From the NCBI GenBank assembly GCA_029099805.1, contig JAQXOR010000129.1, positions 1-38,124 on the forward strand: a stretch of DNA of 38,124 nt. Reading direction: 5' to 3'. The position numbers were made by a program, and so were the translations under genes. The stretch is from Lachnospiraceae bacterium (GTDB taxonomy: Bacteria; Bacillota; Clostridia; Lachnospirales; Lachnospiraceae). The notes beneath the pieces are model-generated. The model had not been told where the DNA came from, did not search any database, and worked only from the letters and a program-made list of their open reading frames with translations. This document shows, in pieces, positions 1 to 8,354 of the stretch (positions are counted from its first letter, which is position 1; each line of letters begins with the position of its first letter).

Positions 1-516
1 TATTTGTCAGTAGACAGTTTGGGAGCAAGTAGCGGAAACTATCAGGAATATGGAAGGGTATTGCTTCCAGCGTTTCTTACACAATATTTTGGTGGATATA
101 CGAAGGTGAGGGGTGTATTAGAATACTTGTCAACCCATTCTCCGCAATCAAGTAGTCCCACTCTTTTATATGATGCGATATCAAGTGTTGTTCAGAGCAG
201 TGGTTATGATTTTTATTCGTTCTTTGTAGAATGGGCAGCGGCAAACTATACATCGAAAGCGAAGTATTCGATTGACTTTACGTTAAGTCCATATTCATCG
301 AGTACGTCTTTAAATGGTCTTTCCGGCCAACTGTTGTTAAAATACAAGAATACTGGCAATTCGATTTCATATAACATGAATTTGGATAGTAGTGCGAGTT
401 TCTATATATTTTCTTTGCAGTCAAACACCAATAGTTATTCAAGAGCATGTATTATGCCGGTAAATACTAATACAAGCGGCTCTTTGGAGTATTGGTACGG
501 AGCAACATTACAGTAA
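1..516 (+). CDS. C-terminal part of a secreted or surface protein (partial, possibly metalloprotease-like)
   Basis: The reading frame is open from the first base and ends with TAA at 514-516, so this is the last ~171 residues of a longer protein whose start lies upstream. The first half is aromatic and helical, with the segment YDFYSFFVEWAAANYTS near residues 69-85. The second half is rich in Ser, Thr, Asn and Tyr and looks like an extracellular beta-domain. A '...FF.eWa.AnY' segment following a helical stretch resembles the region downstream of the zinc site in some secreted gluzincin peptidases, but the HExxH motif would lie outside the window, so this is weak inference. There is no ribosome-binding site before the TTG at 4-6, which argues against a start there. 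The next gene begins 45 bp downstream. Confidence 0.6.
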   Translation, partial: YLSVDSLGASSGNYQEYGRVLLPAFLTQYFGGYTKVRGVLEYLSTHSPQSSSPTLLYDAISSVVQSSGYDFYSFFVEWAAANYTSKAKYSIDFTLSPYSSSTSLNGLSGQLLLKYKNTGNSISYNMNLDSSASFYIFSLQSNTNSYSRACIMPVNTNTSGSLEYWYGATLQ

Positions 517-561
517 TCTATTACGTTATGTTGTATGGAATTTATTTTGAGAGAGGTCTAT

Positions 562-2043
562 ATGAAGAGGAGAAAATTGCAGTCATTGTTGATGCTACTT
601 GTTTTAATTGTATGCTCTCTTTCGGGCTGTAACAGGGGACCGGTTAATCCTGACTTGACAGAGACGCCGGTTCCTACACAGAAGCTAGAGGTAACCGCTA
701 CTCCGATGCCGACGGCAACGGAGAAAACGGTAAAGATCAGAAACTTAAACGGTCTTCATGTTATAATTGGAGATACCTATTCACCGGAGACCACACCGGC
801 ACCGACGAATGCACAGGAGGAGGCGACCAAGTTATACCGTGAGGATATAATGCAAAAATATAACTTTACAATCGGTGCAAAAAAGGTGGCTGCCTGGGAG
901 GAGATGGAGGAGGTTTACATAAACTCTGTACTGGAAGGGAAGCCGGATGCGCAGGTGTTTGAGCTGGACTATAGGTTTTTTGCAAAGCCGTTTTCTATGG
1001 GGCTGTTCTATGACCTGGCTACGCTGGAGGAGTTGGATATCAGTATCAATGACAGAGATCGCAAGGGTAAGTGGAGCGGAGCAGTAAATAAAGTTATGAC
1101 CAAAGGAAAGAGTATATATGGTATGCGTTCGAAGCCGATAGAGCCGGGAGGCGGAATCCTTTGGAATAAGAGATTATTTGAAGAAGCCAGGCTTGATCCG
1201 GATTTGCCGTATGATTTACAGGCCAGCGGGGAATGGACCTGGTCGAAGTTTGAAGAGATTTGTGCAATCTTGACCCGTGATACCGACGGAGACGGGCAGA
1301 CGGATGTGTATGCCACTTGTTCCGACGGTACGGATACCTTACAGTGTCTGGTGTCTTCCACGGGAAGGGATTTTATTGCAGTGGATAAAGACGGAAAGAT
1401 TTATAATAACTGTAAGGACGAGGACGTGTTAGGCGCTATGGAATATGCGGCAGAGCTTTACGAAAAGGGATATGAGAAGCCTCGGCCGTCGGATGCGGTA
1501 TCGGACTGGTACATTTCGGCGTTTCAGGAAGGGAAGGCTGCAATGCAGTTTGCCGAGGAAGCTCTTTGCAAGCCGGATGCGCCTTACGGAGAAAATTGTA
1601 TGACTGACGCGGTTGGATTTGTGGTGCCTCCGAAGCCGGACGGACAGGAGGAGTATTACACCTATGTGTACGGAAATATATGGGTGATTCCGTCCTGTTA
1701 TGATGCGGAAACAGCAGCGGACATTGCGTTTGCCTATGACCTTTATACGAATCAGACACCGGGATACAATGATCCGGTGTCCTATGGAGAGCCTTATTAT
1801 CCTGATTTTTATAGATCAGGTGAATATGATGAACGGGTAATAAAGGAAACGCTTCCGCATTATAATGATGACGAGACGACAAACTTTTTAACACGTTATC
1901 TGGTGGATGGCTTAGATGTTCGTGATTTGACTATGAATTATCCGTTTGTGGAACGTACACCGGAAGAATGTGTGGAAGGAGTATGGGATTTCTGGCAGAA
2001 ATTGATTGATGCGAGTAATGAGAGCGTGTCAGTAAGGGAGTAA
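562..2043 (+). CDS. ABC transporter extracellular solute-binding lipoprotein (family 1), orphan
   Basis: Predicted 493-residue lipoprotein that binds a sugar or oligosaccharide outside the membrane for an ABC importer. The N-terminus has two Arg/Lys clusters, a hydrophobic stretch and a lipobox LSGC with Cys23. A Thr/Pro-rich linker (about residues 30-60) separates the lipid anchor from the binding domain. Residues 240-248 read DTDGDGQTD, an EF-hand-like calcium loop common in solute-binding proteins of this family. The ATG at 562 is chosen because GAGAGG at 551-556 precedes it at good spacing and the signal peptide starts directly there; an in-frame ATG at 535 would put nine odd residues in front. 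No permease or ATPase gene is adjacent, so partner and ligand are unknown. The family call is firm; the substrate is not. Confidence 0.85.
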   Translation: MKRRKLQSLLMLLVLIVCSLSGCNRGPVNPDLTETPVPTQKLEVTATPMPTATEKTVKIRNLNGLHVIIGDTYSPETTPAPTNAQEEATKLYREDIMQKYNFTIGAKKVAAWEEMEEVYINSVLEGKPDAQVFELDYRFFAKPFSMGLFYDLATLEELDISINDRDRKGKWSGAVNKVMTKGKSIYGMRSKPIEPGGGILWNKRLFEEARLDPDLPYDLQASGEWTWSKFEEICAILTRDTDGDGQTDVYATCSDGTDTLQCLVSSTGRDFIAVDKDGKIYNNCKDEDVLGAMEYAAELYEKGYEKPRPSDAVSDWYISAFQEGKAAMQFAEEALCKPDAPYGENCMTDAVGFVVPPKPDGQEEYYTYVYGNIWVIPSCYDAETAADIAFAYDLYTNQTPGYNDPVSYGEPYYPDFYRSGEYDERVIKETLPHYNDDETTNFLTRYLVDGLDVRDLTMNYPFVERTPEECVEGVWDFWQKLIDASNESVSVRE

Positions 2044-2063
2044 TTAGAAGGGCTGTTAAAAAA

Positions 2064-2130
2064 GAAAGCACCGTCCTCATATAAATTCTGATTTTCAAAA
2101 TGCAAAACCTTATCAGAGGACGGTGCTTTC
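2064..2130 (-). terminator. Long-stem hairpin with T-tract on the minus side
   Basis: A perfect 15-bp inverted repeat (2064-2078 and 2116-2130, arm GAAAGCACCGTCCTC) encloses a 37-nt AT-rich loop. Six A residues at 2058-2063 make a U-tract after the stem for minus-strand RNA; on the plus strand the stem is followed only by CGTGTG. It could act as the outer terminator for transcripts from the fatty-acid operon or as an RNA-stabilising hairpin at the 3' end of the solute-binding-protein mRNA. The loop is longer than in ordinary intrinsic terminators. Confidence 0.55.
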
Positions 2131-2168
2131 CGTGTGTTAGAGGAAGAGTGTAGTTGTCGAGTTAATCA

Positions 2169-2267
2169 AATTTGTGCAAAATCTATCGCACGAATTATTT
2201 CTCAGAAACGAGGAGAGTGTAAATAATTTTGTGTAAACCTCTTAGATGATGAAAAAATCATAGGTTT
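2169..2267. other. Two further inverted repeats in the convergent intergenic region
   Basis: The convergent gap 2044-2408 holds no gene. Besides the two large hairpins at its ends there is a 9-bp imperfect stem (AATTTGTGC at 2169-2177 with GCACGAATT at 2188-2196) and a composite stem (AAACCT 2235-2240 plus ATGAT 2246-2250 pairing with ATCAT 2257-2261 plus AGGTTT 2262-2267, with a five-base bulge). These could be parts of 3' UTR structure or of a small RNA; I see no promoter that decides this. Confidence 0.35.
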
Positions 2268-2296
2268 ATAAAGAACTCATTTACGCACACGATATA

Positions 2297-2385
2297 AAAA
2301 GTTGCAGGTAACTTATCTGGTTTTTTGAATTTGTCCGAAGGACCGCGTTGCGCTTTGAAAAACCGATAAGTTACCTGCAACTTTT
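2297..2385 (-). terminator. Large hairpin terminating the fab/acc operon
   Basis: A perfect 21-bp stem (2297-2317 with 2365-2385) continues after one bulged base through about seven more pairs. The loop carries its own small hairpin GTCC-GAA-GGAC at 2333-2343. It lies 23 bp past the accA stop and is followed on the minus strand by a T-rich tail, so it is the natural end of the fatty-acid operon. The plus side also has a short T-run, so it may work in both directions. The stem is unusually long for an intrinsic terminator. Confidence 0.7.
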
Positions 2386-2408
2386 ACTTGTACAATAAGT
2401 TTTCTCTG

Positions 2409-3227
2409 TTAGATGGAGTATGCCACGGTTCCGTGGGTTTCTCCGTTTTCCTCGTAGATGCCGAATTTACGGAAGCGTCTGTAACGGTCATTCAGTAGGT
2501 CTTCGGTAGATTTCTTTAAAAGCTCGGATAAATCTTCCTTTAAGTTCTTTTTAATTACTTCGCAGGTGGCGGAGAAATCATCGAAATTTTCCGGAATGAT
2601 GGTCTCGGCTACGCCGAAGCTCTTCATGTCGTCTGCGGTAATGCGGAGGCACTGTGCGGCGTCCTCTGCTCTGGAAGCATCCTTCCAGAGAATACTTGCA
2701 CAGCCTTCCGGAGAAATTACGGAATATACCGCATTTTCCATCATGTATACACGGTCTGCGGAACAGATTGCAAGAGCACCGCCGCTACCGCCTTCCCCGA
2801 TAACGATAGATATCGTCGGTGTTTTAAGACCTAACATTTCCATGATGTTTTCCGCAATTGCTTCACCCTGTCCGCGCTCTTCGCCGTCGGCACCGCAGAA
2901 GGCACCCTGGGTATCTACAAAGCAAATGACCGGACGGCCGAATTTCTCTGCCTGCTTCATAAGACGGAGCGCCTTACGATAGCCCTCCGGCTTCGGACAG
3001 CCGAAATTGGTCTTCATACGGGTGGCTAAATCGGTGCCTTTTTCGATGGCGATATAAGTGACCGGGAGACCGTCAATGCTTCCGATACCGGAAACGATGG
3101 CAGCATCCTCCGCAAATCTGCGGTCTCCGTGAAGCTCTACGCGGTCGGAAAAGATTCCGTTGATATAGGCAATACCGGTCGGTCTGCCGTTCTGACGTGT
3201 TTTTTTCAGCTTTTCATAAGGTGTCAT
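2409..3227 (-). CDS. accA: Acetyl-CoA carboxylase carboxyltransferase subunit alpha
   Basis: Carboxyltransferase alpha subunit (272 residues). With AccD it transfers the carboxyl group from carboxybiotin to acetyl-CoA, forming malonyl-CoA. Recognisable family segments are ELHGDRRFAED, FGCPKPEGYRKALRLM, GEERGQGEAIAENI, the Gly-rich IGEGGSGGALA oxyanion region and YSVISPEGCASILWKD. It is about 45 residues shorter than the E. coli protein because the N-terminal helical extension is missing, which I regard as a normal short form in Clostridia. The E. coli 'TPGAYPG' segment reads TQGAFCG here. The ATG overlaps the accD stop in an ATGA arrangement and is preceded by AAGGAG inside accD, so translation is probably coupled. 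Last gene of the operon. Confidence 0.95.
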   Translation of the reverse strand: MTPYEKLKKTRQNGRPTGIAYINGIFSDRVELHGDRRFAEDAAIVSGIGSIDGLPVTYIAIEKGTDLATRMKTNFGCPKPEGYRKALRLMKQAEKFGRPVICFVDTQGAFCGADGEERGQGEAIAENIMEMLGLKTPTISIVIGEGGSGGALAICSADRVYMMENAVYSVISPEGCASILWKDASRAEDAAQCLRITADDMKSFGVAETIIPENFDDFSATCEVIKKNLKEDLSELLKKSTEDLLNDRYRRFRKFGIYEENGETHGTVAYSI

Positions 3228-4039
3228 TTTGCTGCCTGCTCCTTTCTGTGAAGCTTTAAGATGGTAGTCAGCGTGTCGTTCAATTCCTCACGCGGAACAA
3301 TGGCATCTGCAAACCCATGCTCTAAAATGAACTCGGCACTCTGGAAGTTGTCCGGAAGCTGAGATTTTGTTGTCTGTTCTACAACACGGCGGCCTGCGAA
3401 GCCTACCAGTGCATTCGGCTCGGCAAGGATGATATCGCCCTGCATTGCAAAGGAAGCGGTTACGCCGCCGGTCGTCGGGTCAGTCAGCACCGTAATGTAG
3501 AGATTGCCCTCGGTGGAGTGCTTCTTAACTGCGGCACTGCATTTTGCCATCTGCATCAGGGAAATAATACCCTCCTGCATTCTTGCACCGCCGGAAGCGG
3601 TAAAGCCGATGACCGGCAGATGATGCGCGGTAGCGTACTCGAAGGTACGGGTAATCTTTTCGCCGACAACAGAGCCCATGCTTGCCATCATAAAGCGGGA
3701 ATCCATAACGAAAATTGCACACGGATATCCGCCGATGGTAGCATGACCGCAGATAACCGCATCCTCCTCACCGGTAGATTCTTTTGCCTTGGCAAGCTTG
3801 TCGGCATAGCCCGGGAATTCTAAAAAGTCAACACTGGAAAGACCGGTTGCGAATTCTTCAAAGCTCTTTTTGTCAACGACCTGATTGATACGCTCTCTGC
3901 CGCCGATACGCATATATTTTCCGCAGTCCGGGCAGATGTAGTTTGCTTTACGGAGCTCCTTTACCGGAAATTCTTTTTTGCAGGCACTACAGGTAAGCTT
4001 TTCCTGGGAAAATGCCGCAATCCATTTATCAAAAATCAT
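3224..4039 (-). CDS. accD: Acetyl-CoA carboxylase carboxyltransferase subunit beta
   Basis: Carboxyltransferase beta subunit (271 residues), partner of AccA in a heterotetramer. The N-terminal zinc ribbon is visible as Cys17-x2-Cys20 and Cys36-x2-Cys39, followed by the crotonase-like core with GYPCAIFVMDSRFMMASMGS, FTASGGARMQEG and DPTTGGVTASFAMQGD. The start is set at 4039 because this ATG overlaps the fabZ stop (ATGA), and because the sequence from there begins with the typical segment before the zinc ribbon; a start at 4093 would add 18 residues read from inside fabZ. It sits directly after fabZ and overlaps accA by four bases. The two biotin-side subunits (accB, accC) are not in this cluster. 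Confidence 0.95.
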   Translation of the reverse strand: MIFDKWIAAFSQEKLTCSACKKEFPVKELRKANYICPDCGKYMRIGGRERINQVVDKKSFEEFATGLSSVDFLEFPGYADKLAKAKESTGEEDAVICGHATIGGYPCAIFVMDSRFMMASMGSVVGEKITRTFEYATAHHLPVIGFTASGGARMQEGIISLMQMAKCSAAVKKHSTEGNLYITVLTDPTTGGVTASFAMQGDIILAEPNALVGFAGRRVVEQTTKSQLPDNFQSAEFILEHGFADAIVPREELNDTLTTILKLHRKEQAAK

Positions 4040-4470
4040 GCTTTTTCCTCCTCGGCCGGGAAAATTGCAAAGGAGAACTCTGCGGAAACGCAAAGCTTTC
4101 CGTTTACCTTACCGGTTCCTTTTGCCCAGTAGAACGGGCCCTTACTCTTTATAATAGAACACTCGGTTTCGAACACATCGCCCGGCTTGACCGGATTCTT
4201 AAAGCGAACCTTTTCCAGTCCCGTGAACAGGGTGGTGATTTTTCCGTCCTGTGCCTGGTCTGCAAAAAGGACGCAGGCAGACTGCGCCAGAATTTCACAC
4301 TGGATGACTCCCGGAACAATCGGATTGCCCGGAAAATGGCCTCTCAGGAAAAATTCCTCTCCGGTAATTTTTCTCTTACCATATGCGACACCGTCCTTTA
4401 CCTCTGCTTCATCAATGAGAAGCATATCGTCGCGGTGCGGCAGGATATTCATTAACTCTTCTTTATTCAT
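4036..4470 (-). CDS. fabZ: 3-hydroxyacyl-ACP dehydratase
   Basis: Hot-dog-fold dehydratase (144 residues) removing water from 3-hydroxyacyl-ACP in each elongation round. The active-site pair is in the signature HFPGNPIVPGVIQCE (His45, Glu59), preceded by the usual LPHRDDMLLID start region. The ATG at 4470 has GAGGTG five bases upstream. It follows fabF with a 12-bp gap, and its TGA overlaps the accD start. In several other Firmicutes accB lies just before fabZ and accC just after it; here both places are empty. Whether this FabZ also isomerises to make unsaturated chains cannot be told from sequence alone. Confidence 0.95.
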   Translation of the reverse strand: MNKEELMNILPHRDDMLLIDEAEVKDGVAYGKRKITGEEFFLRGHFPGNPIVPGVIQCEILAQSACVLFADQAQDGKITTLFTGLEKVRFKNPVKPGDVFETECSIIKSKGPFYWAKGTGKVNGKLCVSAEFSFAIFPAEEEKA

Positions 4471-4482
4471 GATTCACCTCGA

Positions 4483-5709
4483 TTATTTTACGCGGCGGAA
4501 TGCGATGCACGCGTTGTGACCACCAAAGCCGAGAGAAGTGGAGATGGCGGTGTCTACCTGTACATTCTGTGCCTTGCACGGAACATAGTCGAGATCACAA
4601 ACCGGGTCCGGGCTTGTCAGGTTGATGGTAGGCGGAAGAATACCGGTTTCCAGAGCCTTGATGCAGGCGATTGCTTCAGCAGCACCGGCAGCACCGAGCA
4701 TATGTCCGGTCATGGACTTGGTAGAGCTGATTTTTACCTCCTTTGCGCCGTCACCAAAGGCGAGCTTAAATGCCTTTGTTTCGGTCGTGTCATTTAAGGA
4801 TGTACCGGTACCGTGTGCGTTGATATATAAGGAACCGGTACTGTAATCTACACCGGCAAGTGCCTTTTCGATTGCCTTTGCGGTATAGGTGGCTTCCGGA
4901 TCCGGAGCGGTAACGTGGTGAGCGTCACAGGTTGCCCCGTAGCCGCACATCTCCGCGTAAATCTTTGCACCACGGGCAACAGCGTGCTCATATTCTTCTA
5001 AGATAAGGGTAGCAGCGCCTTCACCGAGAACAAAGCCTGCACGGCGGCTGTCAAACGGAAGAGAGGCTGCATCCGGGTCGGTTGCCTGGGAAAGAGCCAT
5101 ACAGTTAATAAAGCCGGCTACGCAGAGCGGATTCACGGAAGACTCGGAACCGCCACAGATCGCTGCGGTAAGATAGCCGTCCTTAATTGCACGGTACGCC
5201 TCGCCGATTGCGGTAGTACCGGTAGCACAGGCGGTAGACATACACATTGCATTGCCGTGTGCATGGAAACGGATTGCAATCTGGCCGGCTGCGATGTTGA
5301 TAATCATCTTCGGTACAAACTGCGGGGAAACCTTCTTCGGACCGCCGGCAAGAAGTCCTGCGTAGTTTTCCAGAGTGGTTTCGATGCCGCCGACGCCGGA
5401 GCCGAAGTATACACCGAGCTCTTCTTCGGCAATGTTGCCTTCAAGACCGGAATCTTTCATTGCTTCATCTGCGGAAACAAGAGCATACTGGGTGTAGAGG
5501 TCAGTCTTTCTGGCTGTACCCTTGTCTAATACTGCGGACGGGTCAAAGTTCTTTACCTCTGCTGCAAGTGTGGACTTAAAATCCGTGGTGTCAAAACGGG
5601 TAATCGGTGCGATACCGTTCACTCCGTTTACTAAGCCGTTCCAGTAATCCGGAACATTGTTTCCAATCGGGGTCACTGCGCCGAGACCGGTTACAACAAC
5701 TCTTCTCAT
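4483..5709 (-). CDS. fabF: 3-oxoacyl-ACP synthase II
   Basis: Condensing enzyme (408 residues) that extends acyl-ACP with malonyl-ACP. The Cys-His-His triad of the KAS I/II class is present: Cys161 in MSTACATGTTA, His299 in INAHGTGTSLND and His336 in KSMTGHMLGAAGA, with the conserved Lys331 between them. Length and the MRRVVVTGLGAVTPIGN start are typical. GGAGGAAAATT precedes the ATG. It lies 10 bp after fabG. No fabB is nearby, so FabF may be the only elongating condensing enzyme encoded here. Confidence 0.96.
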   Translation of the reverse strand: MRRVVVTGLGAVTPIGNNVPDYWNGLVNGVNGIAPITRFDTTDFKSTLAAEVKNFDPSAVLDKGTARKTDLYTQYALVSADEAMKDSGLEGNIAEEELGVYFGSGVGGIETTLENYAGLLAGGPKKVSPQFVPKMIINIAAGQIAIRFHAHGNAMCMSTACATGTTAIGEAYRAIKDGYLTAAICGGSESSVNPLCVAGFINCMALSQATDPDAASLPFDSRRAGFVLGEGAATLILEEYEHAVARGAKIYAEMCGYGATCDAHHVTAPDPEATYTAKAIEKALAGVDYSTGSLYINAHGTGTSLNDTTETKAFKLAFGDGAKEVKISSTKSMTGHMLGAAGAAEAIACIKALETGILPPTINLTSPDPVCDLDYVPCKAQNVQVDTAISTSLGFGGHNACIAFRRVK

Positions 5710-5719
5710 AATTTTCCTC

Positions 5720-6469
5720 CTACATTGCGAGCCCGCCGTCGATGCGGATGACTTCGCCGGTGATATAGTTTGCCATGTTGCTGGACAGGAATAATACTAA
5801 GTTTGCAATCTCCTCCGGCTCAGCAAAACGCTGCATCGGGATGGAAGAAACTACGGCATCGTTTTCTGCGAAGGCGGTGGTCATAGGGGTACTTACAAAG
5901 CCCGGTGCTACCGCATTACAGCAGATACCGCGGCTCGCAAGCTCCTTTGCGATGGATTTGGTAAAGCCGATTAAGCCTGCTTTGGAAGCAGCGTAGTTAG
6001 TCTGCCCCGGATTTCCCATGACTCCGGCAACGGAGCTGATGTTGATGATTTTTCCGGAGCGCTTTTTTAACATAACCGGATATACCTGCTTTACGGTATT
6101 GTAAGCTCCTACCAGATTGATGTCGATAACAGAGGTAAATTCCTCCGGCTTCATGCTAAGAAGCAGTTTATCACGGGTGATACCCGCATTGTTTACAAGG
6201 ATATCAACAGTGCCGAACTCGGAAATAATCTCTTTGAATACTTCACTTGTCTTAGCATAATCGGAAATATCGCAGGAATAGGCCTTTACCTTTGTGCCGA
6301 AGGTGCTTAAGTAGGCAACGGTCTCTTCCGCAACCTCAGCACTGCCGGCGTCCAAAAATGCCACGTCGGCACCGTTTTTACAGAAAGCCTCACAAATTGC
6401 ACGGCCGATGCCGCGGGAGCCGCCGGTTACGACAGCAACTTTATTTTCTAATGATGTATTATTTTCCAT
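5720..6469 (-). CDS. fabG: 3-oxoacyl-ACP reductase
   Basis: NADPH-dependent short-chain dehydrogenase (249 residues) reducing 3-oxoacyl-ACP. It shows the cofactor loop TGGSRGIG (15-22), NNAG (93-96) and the catalytic set Ser146, Tyr159 and Lys163 in the segments NISSVAG and TNYAASKAG, and ends with the family's YITGEVIRIDGGLAM. AAAGGAGG lies before the ATG. It sits between fabD and fabF with gaps of 16 and 10 bp. SDR proteins are a large family, but the position within a complete fab cluster makes FabG secure. Confidence 0.95.
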   Translation of the reverse strand: MENNTSLENKVAVVTGGSRGIGRAICEAFCKNGADVAFLDAGSAEVAEETVAYLSTFGTKVKAYSCDISDYAKTSEVFKEIISEFGTVDILVNNAGITRDKLLLSMKPEEFTSVIDINLVGAYNTVKQVYPVMLKKRSGKIINISSVAGVMGNPGQTNYAASKAGLIGFTKSIAKELASRGICCNAVAPGFVSTPMTTAFAENDAVVSSIPMQRFAEPEEIANLVLFLSSNMANYITGEVIRIDGGLAM

Positions 6470-6485
6470 TTTAATCTATCCTCCT

Positions 6486-7403
6486 TTACCGGTTCGAAAG
6501 CTCGGCAAGAACCTTCTCTAACTGTTCCTTTGTTTCCACCGCATAGCTCTTGGCATCCGGAACAATCTTATCGACAAGCTTCTGTAATGTGTTGCCGACA
6601 CCGGTTTCAATAAATGTGGTGACACCCTGTTCTGCCATGGAGAGAATGATACGCTCCCAGAGAACCGGATGATTGACCTGTGCACACATAGTCTCTCTTA
6701 CGTTATCGCCGTAAGGAGCTGCGGTCAGGTTGGCGTAAATCGGAAGAGACGGAGTCTGTATTTCGAACTGAGTCAGATCCTTTTCAAATTCTGCAACGGC
6801 CGGAGTCATAAACGGAGAATGGAATCCGCCGCCTACCTTTAACGGAAGGGCTCTTCCGCCGGCTGCTTTTACTTCTTCATAGAACTGCGGAAGCTCATCG
6901 GTGCTTCCTGCAACAACTAATTGTCCGGTGCAGTTATAGTTCACCGGATATACGTTACTGTAATGGGAGGCAAGCTCCTCTACGGTTTCATTTGGCAGTT
7001 TTACGATGGCTGCCATGCCTGCCGGAGCCTTTGCTGCTGCATCGGCCATATGGCTGCCTCTTGCGACTGCAACTTGAAAACCGGTCTCTGCGGTATAAGC
7101 ACCTGCGAACGCAAGAGCCGGGATTTCACCGAGGGAAAAGCCTGCTACCATGTCCGGAACAATTCCGGCATTTTTCATTGCAAGTGCGGCTGCCAAATCC
7201 GCCAGATAGAGACAAGGCTGTGTATTCGCGGTATTGCGAAGGGTTTCCTCGTCTCCCTCAAACATCTGGGCAAGGGTACCCGGACGTAAGGCTTCTGCCG
7301 CATCGAAAAGAGCGGCTACTTCTTTGTAATTATCGTATAAGTCCTTTCCCATGCCAGGGTGCTGTGCACCCTGACCGGAAAATAAAAATGCTATTTTACC
7401 CAT
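6486..7403 (-). CDS. fabD: Malonyl-CoA:ACP transacylase
   Basis: Acyltransferase (305 residues) loading malonyl groups onto ACP. It begins with MGKIAFLFSGQGAQHPGMG; the nucleophile Ser90 is in GFSLGE (Phe where E. coli has His next to the serine), and the catalytic His195 is in GGGFHSPFM. The ATG at 7403 is chosen over an in-frame upstream codon at 7433 because AAGGAG lies seven bases before it and the family N-terminus starts exactly there. It overlaps the end of fabK by 13 bases, so the two are probably translationally coupled. Confidence 0.94.
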   Translation of the reverse strand: MGKIAFLFSGQGAQHPGMGKDLYDNYKEVAALFDAAEALRPGTLAQMFEGDEETLRNTANTQPCLYLADLAAALAMKNAGIVPDMVAGFSLGEIPALAFAGAYTAETGFQVAVARGSHMADAAAKAPAGMAAIVKLPNETVEELASHYSNVYPVNYNCTGQLVVAGSTDELPQFYEEVKAAGGRALPLKVGGGFHSPFMTPAVAEFEKDLTQFEIQTPSLPIYANLTAAPYGDNVRETMCAQVNHPVLWERIILSMAEQGVTTFIETGVGNTLQKLVDKIVPDAKSYAVETKEQLEKVLAELSNR

Positions 7404-8341
7404 GCGTGAACTCCTTTCAGAAGAGCTTCGCATTCGGTTACGAGCTCTGTAACAATTTCTGCGGCGGTCTGTTCCTTGTTTACCATACCGGAAATCTGTC
7501 CGGCTAAGAAACAGCCCTCCTTGGTATCACCGTCTACGGCAGCCTTACGCAGACCGCCTACACCCAGTTCCGCAACCATTTCCGCCGTTGTTTCCGGAGC
7601 GTATTCCACTTTTGCGAAGCCACGGCTGAACGGATTCTTAATGCAGCGGCAGGTATTGCCGCCAAAGCGTCTTCCGGTGGTAATGGTGGAGGTATCATTT
7701 GCCTTTAATACCATATCCTTATAGTTCTGATGCACCGAGCACTCCTTTGCCACGAGGAAACGGGTACCAAGCTGTACACCGCATGCACCGAGACAGAAGG
7801 AAGCAGCCATTCCGCGGCCGTCCGCAATACCGCCGGCAGCAAGGACCGGAATGGAAACCGCATCACAAACCTGCGGAACCAGAGCCATCGTCGTTAATTC
7901 GCCGATGTGTCCGCCGGATTCCTGACCTTCTGCAACAACTGCGGTTGCACCGCACTGCTCCATCTTTTTTGCCATGGCAACAGAAGCGATGACCGGGATA
8001 ACCTTAATCCCTGCGGCAAGCCAGCTCTCCATATAAGGAGCCGGGCTGCCTGCACCGGTAGTTACAACCGGAACCTGCTCCTCCACAACGACCTTTGCAA
8101 CCTCTGCCACATGAGGGCTCATCAGCATAATATTTACGCCGAACGGCTTGTCGGTTAATTCACGGGCAGATTTTATCTGCGTGCGGAGATAGTCTGCATC
8201 GGCGTTCATGGCGGAAATGATACCGAGTCCGCCCGCATTTGATACGGCAGCAGCAAGTTTGCCGTCCGCAATCCACGCCATACCACCCTGAAATACCGGG
8301 TAGGTAATTCCTAATAAATCACAGAGTCTAGATTGAATCAT
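7391..8341 (-). CDS. fabK: Enoyl-ACP reductase II (FMN-dependent, FabK type)
   Basis: Flavin enzyme (316 residues) performing the last reduction of the elongation cycle. It has the TIM-barrel features of the nitronate monooxygenase/FabK family: GITYPVFQGGMAWIADG at the start, AEGQESGGHIG with the conserved histidine, VLAAGGIADGRGMAASFCLGACGVQLGTRF for phosphate/FMN binding, then NPFSRGF. No FabI-type reductase is in the window; FabK enzymes are known to be insensitive to triclosan. The ATG at 8341 has GAGG seven bases upstream; starting at 8398 would add 19 residues that run back into acpP. It is 13 bp after acpP and overlaps fabD. Confidence 0.92.
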   Translation of the reverse strand: MIQSRLCDLLGITYPVFQGGMAWIADGKLAAAVSNAGGLGIISAMNADADYLRTQIKSARELTDKPFGVNIMLMSPHVAEVAKVVVEEQVPVVTTGAGSPAPYMESWLAAGIKVIPVIASVAMAKKMEQCGATAVVAEGQESGGHIGELTTMALVPQVCDAVSIPVLAAGGIADGRGMAASFCLGACGVQLGTRFLVAKECSVHQNYKDMVLKANDTSTITTGRRFGGNTCRCIKNPFSRGFAKVEYAPETTAEMVAELGVGGLRKAAVDGDTKEGCFLAGQISGMVNKEQTAAEIVTELVTECEALLKGVHAWVK

Positions 8342-8354
8342 AATATACCTCGTA

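Noticed and set aside
2064-2385. Insertion sequence or MITE
   Set aside because: The two large hairpins do not share an arm sequence, there are no matching ends or target duplications, and no transposase remnant is visible.
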